NCBI GenBank assembly: GCA_949068525.1
Contig: CARTIQ010000001.1
Location: 246,483-310,482 of the forward strand
DNA: 64,000 bases
From: an uncultured Eubacteriales bacterium
GTDB lineage: Bacteria > Bacillota > Clostridia > Oscillospirales > Acutalibacteraceae
Direction: 5' to 3'
Shown: positions 1 through 7,974 of the stretch, piece after piece
Layout: every line of letters starts with the position of its first letter
Position numbering within the stretch: the first letter of the stretch is position 1
The notes under the pieces: generated by a model
Databases searched by the model: none
What the model saw: the letters and a program-made list of their open reading frames with translations, nothing else
Told to the model about the DNA's origin: nothing
Made by a program: the position numbers and the translations under genes

Positions 1-945
1 TTTTCTATCATTAAGCATTCTGCCATGGCTACTTAGTGCGCCCTGCTTTGTCAAGCCATCCAGCTTCTTGCGGCAGTCTCCCACCCGGCACTGCATCAGA
101 GATTTCATATAAGATGTCCAATATTCTATATCCGAAATAAGCTTTTGCGTGTCCGGAACCACCAGTTCAGCCGCAGCAGAAGGTGTTGGAGCTCTAAGAT
201 CGGCCGCAAAATCGCATAGTGTGAAGTCCGTCTCGTGTCCAACCGCGGAAATTATCGGAATTCTCGATGCCACAACGCTTCGCACCAAACTCTCGTTGTT
301 AAACGCCCACAAATTCTCTGCAGACCCGCCACCTCGCGCTACAATTAGGACGTCACACAAGTTCTCATCGTTAAACCGCTCTATCGCCTGCACGATCTGT
401 TCTGCGGCGCCTTCTCCCTGAACTAAAACCGGGCAAAAAATTATCTCTGCCAGCGGGAATCTGCGCTTCATCACGTTTTGGATATCCCAAAACACCGCTC
501 CAGTCTCAGATGTAACAACTCCTACTCTTTGTGGATACTGTGGCAATGCCTTTTTGTTCTTTTCATCAAACAATCCCTCTTTAGAAAGCTTGGTTTTAAG
601 CTGCTCAAAGGCCAGACTCAACGCACCAACCCCGTCCGGTTGAATGTCTTCCACATAAACTTGATAAACCCCCGAAGCCTCATAAACTCCGACTCTGCCG
701 CGCACTATCACCTTCGCCCCATTCTGCAGCCGAAAGCGAACTCGCCTTGCAAAAGCGGCAAACATCACCGCCCGTACCACACTTTTGTCGTCCTTAAGCA
801 AAAAATAAAAATGTCCCGACTGGTAATGATCCGTGAAATTCGAGATTTCACCTGTCAAAAACACATTTTCTAGGTTTAAATCCGCGTCAACAAGCGACTT
901 AACATAAAAATTAATCTGCGAAACCGTCAGCACATTAATGTTCAT
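1..945 (-). CDS. xseA: Exodeoxyribonuclease VII large subunit (partial, 3' end outside window)
   Basis: Large subunit of exonuclease VII, which with XseB degrades single-stranded DNA to short oligonucleotides in the cytoplasm. The first 315 codons are visible; the 3' end lies beyond base 1 (family length about 400). The N-terminal OB fold begins MNINVLTVSQINFYVKSLV and has GEISNF at residues 32-37. The catalytic domain shows RVGVVTSETGAV, VARGGGSAENLW and SAVGHETDFTL, all typical of XseA. The ATG at 943-945 overlaps the stop of the upstream M22-like gene as ATGA, so translation is probably coupled. It is the last visible gene of the nusB transcription unit; xseB would be expected next, outside the window. 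Confidence 0.95.
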   Translation of the reverse strand, partial: MNINVLTVSQINFYVKSLVDADLNLENVFLTGEISNFTDHYQSGHFYFLLKDDKSVVRAVMFAAFARRVRFRLQNGAKVIVRGRVGVYEASGVYQVYVEDIQPDGVGALSLAFEQLKTKLSKEGLFDEKNKKALPQYPQRVGVVTSETGAVFWDIQNVMKRRFPLAEIIFCPVLVQGEGAAEQIVQAIERFNDENLCDVLIVARGGGSAENLWAFNNESLVRSVVASRIPIISAVGHETDFTLCDFAADLRAPTPSAAAELVVPDTQKLISDIEYWTSYMKSLMQCRVGDCRKKLDGLTKQGALSSHGRMLNDRK

Positions 946-1880
946 TGCAAACCACCTGCCTTTATCGACGTGAGTACCGACACTCCGGCTGCATTGTCCG
1001 ATGAAAACTCCGGTTCACCAAAGATTACGTTAAAACTCAAGCTCAGTCTCCGCTTTATAATCGTGTTTGACATTACTCCACCCACAAAAACTACCGGCAT
1101 TTCGCCAAATTTTCTCAAAACTTCTCTGCACATTGCCTCTAACGCTGCACCCACGTGTTCTATGCAAAACCGCGCGACCTTTTCGTTCCTCTCCTGATCT
1201 AGCTTCATCCGTGCACATGAATTTTCCACTCCCGAAAAGCAACAGTCTGTCCCTTTTAGCGTAGGCGTCACCTTAATGGCTTCATCACAGCAAAGCGCCA
1301 ACTTCTCGAGCGCTCCCCCAGCCGGGAAGTTCAGCCCTAAAGCCACTCCAACTCTGTCGATAAGCTGCCCCGCAGTTAAATCCAGCGTCTTTGCGACAAT
1401 TTTCGTCTTAATTACGTTAAGCTCGTCCGGAACCACTAGCAAAACCTCTGTCGTGCCCCCAGAAACATGAAACGCCAAGAATTTTTGCTCCATTAAGTCG
1501 AGCCGTCCAGCAGAAAAAAGTCCCGCCGCGATATGCCCCGCTTGGTGCGAGAACTCATAACACGGTACATTCAAAAGTTCATCTATCATCCTACCAAAGG
1601 AAGCCCCCACTGTAAAGCACGGCATGTAAGAGCCATATTCGTCTCGTGGCCTTACTGAAACTCCGACTGCATCTGGTATTTCAACCAAGCCTTTAACGAC
1701 CTCTCCAAATACATCCGGCAGCCTATTCACATGATGAAACACTGCATCGTTTTGTCGAAGGCCGATTTCGCCGCTTTTTACCGGCAACAGCTTTTTCGCC
1801 TGTTTCAGCGTTCCATCTGAGGTGTAAACCGCCACAGACGTCGTATAGTTGCTTGTGTCTATTCCCAAAAAACTAGCCAT
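942..1880 (-). CDS. Kae1/TsaD-like (peptidase M22 family) protein
   Basis: 312-residue ASKHA-fold protein related to TsaD/Kae1. It starts with the phosphate-binding motif GIDTSNYTTSVAVY, has the metal-binding HxxxH motif as HQAGH (residues 112-116) and a second phosphate loop SGGTTE (about 140-145). The family's founding member makes the t6A37 modification of tRNA. This copy sits between nusB and xseA, a position I recall for a TsaD paralogue in many Clostridia, and its N-terminus differs from canonical TsaD (no GIETSCDET). I therefore call it a paralogue of unknown function, not TsaD. It overlaps nusB by 8 bases upstream and xseA by 4 bases downstream, so the three genes form a tightly coupled operon. 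Confidence 0.8.
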   Translation of the reverse strand: MASFLGIDTSNYTTSVAVYTSDGTLKQAKKLLPVKSGEIGLRQNDAVFHHVNRLPDVFGEVVKGLVEIPDAVGVSVRPRDEYGSYMPCFTVGASFGRMIDELLNVPCYEFSHQAGHIAAGLFSAGRLDLMEQKFLAFHVSGGTTEVLLVVPDELNVIKTKIVAKTLDLTAGQLIDRVGVALGLNFPAGGALEKLALCCDEAIKVTPTLKGTDCCFSGVENSCARMKLDQERNEKVARFCIEHVGAALEAMCREVLRKFGEMPVVFVGGVMSNTIIKRRLSLSFNVIFGEPEFSSDNAAGVSVLTSIKAGGLQ

Positions 1881-2289
1881 TTTTCTGCTCCAAATTTCTG
1901 TTTATGCCTCCTAAAATCCCATTTATAAAGGTGGGCTCCTTCTCGGCTCCATATTTTTTCGAGAGTTCCACCGCTTCGTTTATTGCAACATTTGTTGGGA
2001 TATCATCCCGGTACAGCATCTCGTACACCGAAAGCCTCAATATTGCCAGTGCGACCTTAGATAGCCTATTTTTATCCCATTTTAGCGAGAATTTCTCAAT
2101 AAGTTCATCTATTTCCGTAAGGTTCTCTAAAATTCCCTCAAAGTAGCTGACAACAAAATCGTTAAAATCACCTGGCAAACGCTCCCCCGCCAAGAGCTTA
2201 GTTTCCCTGAGCTCTTCCAAAGAACATCCGGTAAAATTATTTTCAAATAGTAGCAAAAATACGAACTCCCGCTGTTTATGTCTGTTCAT
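1873..2289 (-). CDS. nusB: Transcription antitermination factor NusB
   Basis: 138-residue all-helical RNA-binding protein. With NusE (S10) it binds boxA in rRNA leaders and supports antitermination. The open frame extends 20 codons further upstream, but NusB proteins begin like MNRHKQREFVFLLLFE, so the ATG at 2287-2289 is chosen. A GGAGG lies 13 bases and an AAGG 4 bases before it. The C-terminal half has the family pattern LSKVALAILRLSVYEML, then IPTNVAINEAVELSKKYG and FINGILGGI. It is first in the nusB-M22-xseA operon, behind a good sigma-A promoter at 2405-2432. Confidence 0.95.
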   Translation of the reverse strand: MNRHKQREFVFLLLFENNFTGCSLEELRETKLLAGERLPGDFNDFVVSYFEGILENLTEIDELIEKFSLKWDKNRLSKVALAILRLSVYEMLYRDDIPTNVAINEAVELSKKYGAEKEPTFINGILGGINRNLEQKNG

Positions 2290-2319
2290 TAACCTTAAAA
2301 GCCCTCCAAAAAGCCAACA

Positions 2320-2346
2320 GCCCCTTACTAAAAACAAGTAAAGGGC
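2320..2346 (-). promoter_or_regulatory. Hairpin in the nusB leader, possible attenuator
   Basis: Inverted repeat: 2320-2329 pairs with 2337-2346 (nine of ten pairs, 7-base loop). On the minus strand it is followed after about seven bases by TTTTT, just before the nusB ribosome binding site. It lies inside the predicted nusB leader, so it may be a weak attenuator or a terminator for readthrough from spoIIIAH. The U-run is not directly adjacent to the stem, so confidence is low. Confidence 0.35.
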
Positions 2347-2404
2347 CACACTTCACCAAATATAATAAAATCAAAGTTCAATTACTGTTTTTAACGTCAC
2401 GTAC

Positions 2405-2432
2405 ATTATACCACAGTATGAGAAATTTTCAA
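2405..2432 (-). promoter_or_regulatory. Sigma-A promoter for nusB operon
   Basis: Minus-strand TTGAAA (2427-2432), 16-base spacer, TATAAT (2405-2410). It lies between the spoIIIAH stop at 2435 and nusB, so the housekeeping nusB operon has its own promoter apart from the sporulation operon upstream. Confidence 0.65.
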
Positions 2433-2434
2433 GC

Positions 2435-3022
2435 TTATTTTGCTTCCACGATCTTTATTTTGTCCGGGGCTATTCCTCCTTGGCCAGCTACGATGTCCTT
2501 TATTACCACAGCCAGGTTCTCGTTTAGGGCTTCTGTTCCACCCACCACAACGCTGCATTCGTCGTTTTGAATGAACGCCAGGCAATCTGCAACGCCTTTT
2601 GCTTTTATCAGGTTCTCTATGTTCGACTCTTTTTCTATGTTTTTGGCTATTTCTGCCGCCTGCTTTACCGATTCGGCCTTTGCTTGCTCCGAAGATTTTG
2701 CGTTCTCTAATGTTTCTTTTATCACCTCAGTCGCCTCTTCTCTTGCTTTCTGCCGCTCGCTTTTCGCTTTAGAAAAATACTCTGAAGAACTTTTGGGTTT
2801 ATCTTTATTCTCCTTGCCGTTGCCTTCTTTGTTTTCTTCGCTATTCTCCAGCGTTGGAGTGTTATTCACAAACTGCGCTTCGCCCAACTCCTTTGTCGAG
2901 ATTATCGAATTATCATCGCTCAAACCTTGATCCGAAGAAAGCTGCCAGTTAAGATATACCGCCGTGCCCAAAGCTATCACTAATGCCGCTAAGATTATTT
3001 GTTTTTTCCCAAAAATCATCAT
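2435..3022 (-). CDS. spoIIIAH: Stage III sporulation protein AH
   Basis: 195-residue mother-cell membrane protein. In sporulating Bacillus the SpoIIIAH ectodomain meets forespore SpoIIQ and forms a ring of the feeding-tube channel across the two membranes around the forespore. The ATG pair at 3017-3022 follows CCTCCT (AGGAGG on the coding strand) at 3029-3034; the longer open frame upstream has no such site. Residues 6-24 form one membrane segment (KKQIILAALVIALGTAVYL), followed by an acidic, charged linker and a C-terminal YscJ/FliF-like domain (ADCLAFIQNDECSVVV...). It is last in the spoIIIA operon, 26 bases after spoIIIAG. Confidence 0.92.
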   Translation of the reverse strand: MMIFGKKQIILAALVIALGTAVYLNWQLSSDQGLSDDNSIISTKELGEAQFVNNTPTLENSEENKEGNGKENKDKPKSSSEYFSKAKSERQKAREEATEVIKETLENAKSSEQAKAESVKQAAEIAKNIEKESNIENLIKAKGVADCLAFIQNDECSVVVGGTEALNENLAVVIKDIVAGQGGIAPDKIKIVEAK

Positions 3023-3048
3023 ATTTTTCCTCCTAAAATTTTGATTGT

Positions 3049-3627
3049 TTACTTTGTTACATAAACTTTTTTTGATGTAACGTTTAATGCGGTTTTTACT
3101 GCATCTGTTATTTTTTGCTGCACTTCTGGCTGATTTCCGCCTTCGCACACCACCACTACACCTTTTATTGTTGGTTGTATTTGTGTTACCGATAGCGCCC
3201 GTTCTGTTCCGTCAGCATCTTTCATTGTTATGTATTTCTTCTCACTATCGTCACTCTCCCTTTTTTTACTCGTTTGACCGTCGGTTGTTTTATCTTCTGT
3301 TGCCTCTTTGTTCTTTTTTTCCTCTGTTGCATAGACGGTCTCTTCGGTACTCTCTAGCGTTACTAGAACTTTTGTATTGCCTGCCCCTTTTATGCTCGAG
3401 ATCATTTCCTTTAAACTACTTTCTAGCTTATTCACATACTGCTGCGTACTGTTACTGCTGCCGTTTTGTGCCAATTCTGCTTTTTCTCTTTTTTTGCTGC
3501 TACTTTTTAAATGTCCCGAAAAAAATATTAATGCAATCCCCAAAACTCCCGCTATTACTATTATTTTTCTGAATTTATCTTTAAGCAAAAATTCTTTTAT
3601 TTTTTTACTTTTTTCTTCCACAGTCAT
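3049..3627 (-). CDS. spoIIIAG: Stage III sporulation protein AG
   Basis: 192-residue single-pass membrane protein; family members form a large secretin-like ring in the mother-cell channel. The start at 3625-3627 has AGGA five bases upstream and sits 7 bases after the spoIIIAF stop; an upstream in-frame codon at 3657 would overlap spoIIIAF. A transmembrane segment (IIVIAGVLGIALIFFSG) follows a lysine-rich N-terminus. After it come a Ser/Lys-rich stretch and a ring-building domain with KVLVTLESTEETVYATEEK, a charged low-complexity insertion, and IQPTIKGVVVVCEGG, the most conserved motif of the family. Confidence 0.92.
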   Translation of the reverse strand: MTVEEKSKKIKEFLLKDKFRKIIVIAGVLGIALIFFSGHLKSSSKKREKAELAQNGSSNSTQQYVNKLESSLKEMISSIKGAGNTKVLVTLESTEETVYATEEKKNKEATEDKTTDGQTSKKRESDDSEKKYITMKDADGTERALSVTQIQPTIKGVVVVCEGGNQPEVQQKITDAVKTALNVTSKKVYVTK

Positions 3628-3634
3628 TAAAGTC

Positions 3635-4114
3635 CTATTCACTCCCAACGACAACATCCACTTTTAACTCGAGCCTTTTTTCTAGCTCATTTTTTACCGC
3701 GTCCTTTTTGAGTTTATCACCTCTTGCTAAAAAAACTTCTACATTTTTAATTGATATGCAATTATCCTTGCTTGTATCCATAATTATGTTAATTTTTTCT
3801 GGTTTAACACTCTTTGCTTTTAAAATTTCTTTTATTGTTGCCTTTAAATTTTTTTGCACTATACTTTTGCTCTGATCGTTTATTGTTTCTTTTAGTTTAC
3901 TTTTTTCTTTTACCGATATTTCGGGCATTTTGGCGCTAAAATTAATTCTTGATAAACTATTTTTTAGCGGGACTACTACTGCGCTTAGCATAAAGATCCC
4001 TAAAACTACCCGAAAAATTTTCTCCATGTTCCCCTTTGGAAACAATATTTCTATTATCGTGCACACCACCGAAGTTATACAGATCGTCGTTATCCAGGCT
4101 TTTACCGCGTTCAA
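3635..4114 (-). CDS. spoIIIAF: Stage III sporulation protein AF
   Basis: 159-residue membrane protein of the spoIIIA channel operon. The best start is a TTG at 4112-4114 that overlaps the spoIIIAE stop as TTGA. It gives LNAVKAWITTICITSVVCTI, aligning with the usual family N-terminus (short start, KxW, first membrane helix). The in-frame ATG at 4027 would delete that helix. A second membrane helix follows (FRVVLGIFMLSAVVVPL), then a soluble lysine-rich domain ending RLELKVDVVVG. The TTG start is inferred from overlap and homology, not from a strong ribosome binding site. Confidence 0.88.
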   Translation of the reverse strand: MNAVKAWITTICITSVVCTIIEILFPKGNMEKIFRVVLGIFMLSAVVVPLKNSLSRINFSAKMPEISVKEKSKLKETINDQSKSIVQKNLKATIKEILKAKSVKPEKINIIMDTSKDNCISIKNVEVFLARGDKLKKDAVKNELEKRLELKVDVVVGSE

Positions 4115-5283
4115 CTGCCACCACCACCTATGCTCAAAACCAGCACCGTAGAGATTATCAAAATCGTCATGATGCACAAGACCACCGCCATTAGTGTACT
4201 AACCACTTTCCCGATGTTCTTTAGCAGCGTTGAGATATTTGGCAGCTCAAAGATTTCTCCTGCTACAGCGCAGATATTAAGCACAAACGACCACGCAATA
4301 CACTCTACGACTGCCGGCAAAAAGATAAATCCTACCGCTATTATGAAAAACGCACCGATCCCCGATTTTAAAATTTTTACGCAGCCCTGCACTGTTAAAA
4401 ATGCGTCACCCAGCGCACTGCCTACTATTGGAACAAAGCTGCTCAGTACAAACTTCATGGCCTTGCTGTTTACGCTGTCTGCCGTGGCTCCTATTATGCT
4501 TTTTGTCGTCAGTATGCCCGAGAATATCGTCATTGTAAAGCCTAGCACCCATTTTGTGATTTTCGAAAAAAGCCCACACAGCCCAGAAAAGTTGAATCTT
4601 GGCGAAATGGCACAGACTACGCTGACGGTTAAAAACATATTCAAAAGCGGGACCAAAAAGTTGGCACAGAGCTGCGTGATGACGTCGCCCAAGGTCACCA
4701 TTAAAGAGCTGAACGCTGCCGATGAAATCGCTTGCCCCGAAGCTACCATAACTCCTGCCATTATTGGTATGTAGCAAAATAGAAATCCTGCTCCACCCTT
4801 TATTATTGCGGCAACTCGTCCAATAAACCCCACGATTGGCGTCACTATTATCATGCAGACGCACAGGGTACTCACGACCCCCAATGTTGCTGCCAATGAT
4901 TTTTCTCCTATGGAAATTTTAAGTGCAGTTAAAATCGCGTTCAAAAGCGTTACCGCCAAGATCATGCTGATTGATCTAAGCGGCGCTGGGAGGTTTTTCT
5001 TTGCTGTTGCTAAGATTTTTTCTAGCACCACTTCTGGCTTTATGCCTATGATTTCGTTAAAGTCAGCTCCGTTTACACCAATTCCCTCAAGTGAGTTTTT
5101 GGTCTCTTTGGGTAACTCATCGAATAGCCTTTCCGCTCCACTATTATCGTACTGCTCTTTGTAGACCTCTTGGTTGTAGACTCCATATACGTTATTTGCC
5201 TCTGCTGCCGCTGGAATGCTCTTAAACACGCTTAAAATTAGCACAATTCCTAAAAATATCTTTTTCACGTTCACTTTAACCAC
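4111..5283 (-). CDS. spoIIIAE: Stage III sporulation protein AE
   Basis: Multi-pass mother-cell membrane protein, about 390 residues, thought to be the core membrane component of the SpoIIIA channel. It starts with a signal-like hydrophobic stretch (FLGIVLILSVFKSIPAAAEA), then a soluble part, then about seven or eight membrane helices from residue 105 on. It ends in LVLSIGGGGS. The start is ambiguous. GTG codons occur at 5283, 5274 and 5268; the first overlaps spoIIIAD by 8 bases, while the second lies one base after the spoIIIAD stop with GGGTGG upstream. The stop overlaps the TTG start of spoIIIAF. Confidence 0.92.
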   Translation of the reverse strand: MVKVNVKKIFLGIVLILSVFKSIPAAAEANNVYGVYNQEVYKEQYDNSGAERLFDELPKETKNSLEGIGVNGADFNEIIGIKPEVVLEKILATAKKNLPAPLRSISMILAVTLLNAILTALKISIGEKSLAATLGVVSTLCVCMIIVTPIVGFIGRVAAIIKGGAGFLFCYIPIMAGVMVASGQAISSAAFSSLMVTLGDVITQLCANFLVPLLNMFLTVSVVCAISPRFNFSGLCGLFSKITKWVLGFTMTIFSGILTTKSIIGATADSVNSKAMKFVLSSFVPIVGSALGDAFLTVQGCVKILKSGIGAFFIIAVGFIFLPAVVECIAWSFVLNICAVAGEIFELPNISTLLKNIGKVVSTLMAVVLCIMTILIISTVLVLSIGGGGS

Positions 5284-5665
5284 CCAAAAGACTAGTTACA
5301 ATTTTTATGACTTGCTCAAACAACGGCAGAGTCATGCCTATTATCAGCACTTTGCTTGCCAGCTCTATTTTTGAGGTTAGGGCTGTTTCGCCGGCATCGT
5401 TGCAAGAATCCGATGCGAACTGCGCCAAAAAGCATATACCCAGCGTCTTGAAGAGGATCTTGGCGTTATCGCTAGAAATTCCGCTATTAGAGAGCAACTC
5501 GTTTATCTTCTGGATCGATGGCGTGATTTCTGATAAAATCATGCATAGTATGAAGACTCCCGCCATTATGCTCACGAAGATAGAGTACTCCGGGTTGTAT
5601 TTTTTTATCATTACCGATATGGCCGTGGCTATCAGCGATATCGCGATTATACCTGCTATGTTCAT
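5276..5665 (-). CDS. spoIIIAD: Stage III sporulation protein AD
   Basis: 129-residue, four-helix membrane protein of the spoIIIA operon. It begins MNIAGIIAISLIATAISVMI and carries the family pattern KKYNPEYSIFVSI, then helices around residues 32-48, 70-85 and 105-125. SpoIIIAC and SpoIIIAD are small related membrane proteins that recruit other SpoIIIA proteins. The gene starts 3 bases after the spoIIIAC stop and overlaps spoIIIAE by 8 bases if the first GTG of spoIIIAE is used. Confidence 0.92.
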   Translation of the reverse strand: MNIAGIIAISLIATAISVMIKKYNPEYSIFVSIMAGVFILCMILSEITPSIQKINELLSNSGISSDNAKILFKTLGICFLAQFASDSCNDAGETALTSKIELASKVLIIGMTLPLFEQVIKIVTSLLGG

Positions 5666-5668
5666 TGG

Positions 5669-5866
5669 CTACAGCCCAAAAATCGACTTTATTGTGCGAA
5701 AAAGTATGTCTATTTCTTTTACTACCATCATCAGAACCACTATTAACCCCGCTAGAGTCGTCATCATGGCTTGTTCTTCCCGGCCCGACCGGATCAGCAC
5801 TTGGTTTAGCACTGCCACGATTATCCCTATTGCCGCTATTTTGAAGATTAAATCTATGTCCATCAT
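5669..5866 (-). CDS. spoIIIAC: Stage III sporulation protein AC
   Basis: 65-residue, two-helix membrane protein, the usual length for this family. It reads MMDIDLIFKIAAIGIIVAVL, then the conserved NQVLIRSGREEQAMMTTLAG loop, then a second helix and a short tail. GGAGGAAGC lies about 13 bases before the ATG. It resembles half of SpoIIIAD, consistent with the two being related subunits. A 63-base gap separates it from spoIIIAB, the largest inside the operon. Confidence 0.92.
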   Translation of the reverse strand: MMDIDLIFKIAAIGIIVAVLNQVLIRSGREEQAMMTTLAGLIVVLMMVVKEIDILFRTIKSIFGL

Positions 5867-5929
5867 TAATTTTGTGCTTCCTCCGCTTCTAACTTTATAG
5901 TTTTGCCGGTATTTTTGTGCTGTTATTTT

Positions 5930-6439
5930 CTATAATAGAATTATCGCGATGCTTATCCCTGCCAATGAACCAAGCATTAAATAGAGTTTGCTCTTTTTTT
6001 CTCTTTCCTCTTTAGCCGCTTCCAAGGCTGTCTCAATGAGCTTTTGGTTCATCTCGCACAACGAGATTTGCCCTCTAACGTCCGTTGTGCCAAGCTCTTC
6101 GCCAAAGTTACTTATCAGTTCTTTTTCCGGTTTTCGCAGCCCATAGGCGCCTGCCAAGCTTTCTACTGCTTTTTGCCACGCTTTTGCAAAGCTCTCTTCT
6201 AACTTTAAATTTCCCCTCATCTGGCTCAAAAAGCCCGAAATCTCGCTCTTTGTGTCGCTATAACTATTTATAATTTCACTCAAAACTCGCTGTGTATAGC
6301 GAATTTCTGTATTTATGTAGCTTATGAACTGCAGGTATTGCTGCAAAAATCTTACTCTCAAGCTGAGTCTACGCGATGTCGCATACCCCAGAGCTGTTGA
6401 CGACGCTATTAATAAGAGCGAACCTATTAGTTTTATCAA
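5930..6439 (-). CDS. spoIIIAB: Stage III sporulation protein AB
   Basis: 169-residue protein with an N-terminal and a C-terminal membrane segment and a helical soluble region, related to GspF-type secretion proteins. The start is best placed at the TTG 6437-6439. It yields (M)IKLIGSLLLIASSTALGYA, matching the family N-terminus MLKLLGA and the family length of about 170. The longer open frame to 6493 has no family support. This start lies 71 bases inside the 3' end of spoIIIAA, an unusually long overlap. The C-terminus REKKSKLYLMLGSLAGISI is typical. Confidence 0.9.
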   Translation of the reverse strand: MIKLIGSLLLIASSTALGYATSRRLSLRVRFLQQYLQFISYINTEIRYTQRVLSEIINSYSDTKSEISGFLSQMRGNLKLEESFAKAWQKAVESLAGAYGLRKPEKELISNFGEELGTTDVRGQISLCEMNQKLIETALEAAKEEREKKSKLYLMLGSLAGISIAIILL

Positions 6440-7358
6440 CGTTTGCACCCACTTTGTATATCTGTGATATGACTCCTGGCTTGGTTCTGCCACACATCAT
6501 AGCAAGAACATCGAACGCTTCAGTGTTTAGGATGTCCATGCAATGCTTTCTCCTAGAAAAATCATCGATGCTCCCCGCATGCACGCTGACTATCAGCTTT
6601 ACTCCGGCATGAACCGCCTGTCTTATTGCCTGAATGTCCCTTTCTGTGCCTATTTCGTCGCAGACTATAACATTAGGCGAGAGCGTCCGGATGGCTTGTG
6701 TTAGGCCTTCAGCCTTGGGGTATCCGTTTAAAATGTCGCAGAACCCTAGGTCATTTTGCGCCAGACCTGCATATGTCCCTGAGAACTCATTGCGCTCGTC
6801 TACTACGCTAACTTTTTCTCCCAACACCGAGAGTTTTCTTGCAAGTTCCCTTAAGATGGTTGTTTTGCCGCTCGCTGGGATACCCGCTAAGATTATCCCG
6901 TTAAATTTATTGTTTATGCTAGACAACAGCTCGTCTGCAGAATTCCTCATCTGCCGCGCGATTCTCACACTTAGAGTAGAGATATCTCGCACATTCACGA
7001 TCTTCTCGTCCTCTATTACCGCCGTGCCGCACAGCCCCACTCTGTGTCCGCCTTTTAGTGTCAAAAAGCCGTTCTTTATCTCGTTTGTGTAGCTATAAAC
7101 CGAATCTTTACACATCATCTTTAGGCTCTCTTCTAGCTCCCTTTGTGACGCTATTTTTAGTGGCAAATTCAAATTTCGCGTTAGTTTGCCGTCTTTTCGC
7201 AAAAATAAGTAGTCGTTGGTGCACATAAAGATTACTGGCTTTTCTGTTCTTATACAGATTTCCCTAACGTTTTTTTGAATCTCTTCCGGTACCTCTTTCA
7301 AAATCATGTACAAACTGCCGCTCAGTGCCTTTATCGCTTGATTATATTTCTCATCCAT
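6369..7358 (-). CDS. spoIIIAA: Stage III sporulation protein AA, AAA ATPase
   Basis: 329-residue cytoplasmic ATPase of the PilT/VirB11-like secretion ATPase group, first gene of the spoIIIA operon and proposed motor of the forespore feeding channel. Walker A is GIPASGKTT (residues 159-167); Walker B is NVIVCDEIGT (about 229-238). The N-terminal domain contains KGGHRVGLCGTAV, a family hallmark. AAGGAGG lies upstream of the ATG. A CATATTAT motif about 30 bases upstream of the start resembles a sigma-E -10 element, but I could not find a convincing -35. Confidence 0.95.
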   Translation of the reverse strand: MDEKYNQAIKALSGSLYMILKEVPEEIQKNVREICIRTEKPVIFMCTNDYLFLRKDGKLTRNLNLPLKIASQRELEESLKMMCKDSVYSYTNEIKNGFLTLKGGHRVGLCGTAVIEDEKIVNVRDISTLSVRIARQMRNSADELLSSINNKFNGIILAGIPASGKTTILRELARKLSVLGEKVSVVDERNEFSGTYAGLAQNDLGFCDILNGYPKAEGLTQAIRTLSPNVIVCDEIGTERDIQAIRQAVHAGVKLIVSVHAGSIDDFSRRKHCMDILNTEAFDVLAMMCGRTKPGVISQIYKVGANVDKTNRFALINSVVNSSGVCDIA

Positions 7359-7440
7359 AGCTTTGTCCTCCTTGCTTTTATAATATGGACAACACCCCTC
7401 GTTTAGAACTTCAAACCAATTTTCATTGCGATTTTAGAAA

Positions 7441-7475
7441 TAAAAAATAAGGCCAGCACCATAAATGCTAGCCTT
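7441..7475 (-). terminator. Rho-independent terminator of acpP
   Basis: GGCCAGCA (7451-7458) pairs with TGCTAGCC (7466-7473), seven of eight pairs and a 7-base loop. On the minus strand it is followed by TTATTTTTTA. It lies 38 bases after the acpP stop and separates acpP from spoIIIAA. Confidence 0.8.
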
Positions 7476-7511
7476 TTGTAGTTAGTTTAACCGCTATGCC
7501 TCAATTGCTTA

Positions 7512-7739
7512 TTACTTGTTCGCCTTTATATAATTTACCAGTTCGCCCACGGTTCTTATGTTTTCTATTTCTTCGTCGGGAACTTCGATTTCGAACTCAT
7601 CCTCTATTGACATCAAAATATCTACCACGTCTAAAGAGTCCGCGCCCAGGTCCTCGGCGATGTTAGTATTGCTCGTTATGCTATCTTCATCTACCGAAAA
7701 CTGCTCGCTCAAAATTTTTTTTACTTTTTCCAAAACCAT
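7512..7739 (-). CDS. acpP: Acyl carrier protein
   Basis: 75-residue acidic four-helix carrier of growing fatty acyl chains. Ser35 in GADSLDVV is the site for the 4'-phosphopantetheine arm. The start is the ATG at 7737-7739, because GAGGAG (7748-7753) is 8 bases upstream of it and only 2 bases from the other in-frame ATG at 7743-7745. The gene is monocistronic, with its own promoter (7768-7796) and terminator (7441-7475). It is divergent from aroE. No other fatty acid synthesis genes are adjacent. Confidence 0.95.
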   Translation of the reverse strand: MVLEKVKKILSEQFSVDEDSITSNTNIAEDLGADSLDVVDILMSIEDEFEIEVPDEEIENIRTVGELVNYIKANK

Positions 7740-7767
7740 GACCATTTCTCCTCGTTAATTTTTTAAA

Positions 7768-7796
7768 ATTATAATAATTTATGTTTTGCCCCTCAA
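7768..7796 (-). promoter_or_regulatory. Sigma-A promoter for acpP
   Basis: Minus-strand TTGAGG (7791-7796), 17-base spacer, TATAAT (7768-7773), about 30 bases before the acpP start. Confidence 0.65.
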
Positions 7797-7915
7797 ATTT
7801 GCCATTAACCACCAGGGGCTGATTGACAAAATATTTTTTATGCTATATCCTCTAAAATAACATTTTTGATTGTCCGCGCCGTCCCCTTTACCAATGGTAT
7901 TCGGAATTATTTTGT

Positions 7916-7944
7916 TTGTCAATAATTAAACCAAAATTTATAAT
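7916..7944 (+). promoter_or_regulatory. Sigma-A promoter for aroE-aroK
   Basis: TTGTCA (7916-7921), 17-base spacer, TATAAT (7939-7944), 30 bases upstream of the aroE ATG. Because the promoter overlaps the region before 7975, a start codon further upstream is unlikely. Confidence 0.65.
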
Positions 7945-7974
7945 AATTTTTTGCTGCATAGAGGTAAACTTAAC

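Noticed and set aside
942..1880. Canonical tsaD
   Set aside because: The N-terminal motif differs from TsaD, and the nusB-xseA position fits a paralogue. The true tsaD is expected elsewhere.
3087..3572. Hydrophobic plus-strand open frame of 161 codons opposite spoIIIAG
   Set aside because: It is antisense to a clear spoIIIAG. The Leu/Phe/Ser-rich translation is the complement of lysine/glutamate codons, and no start signal is present.
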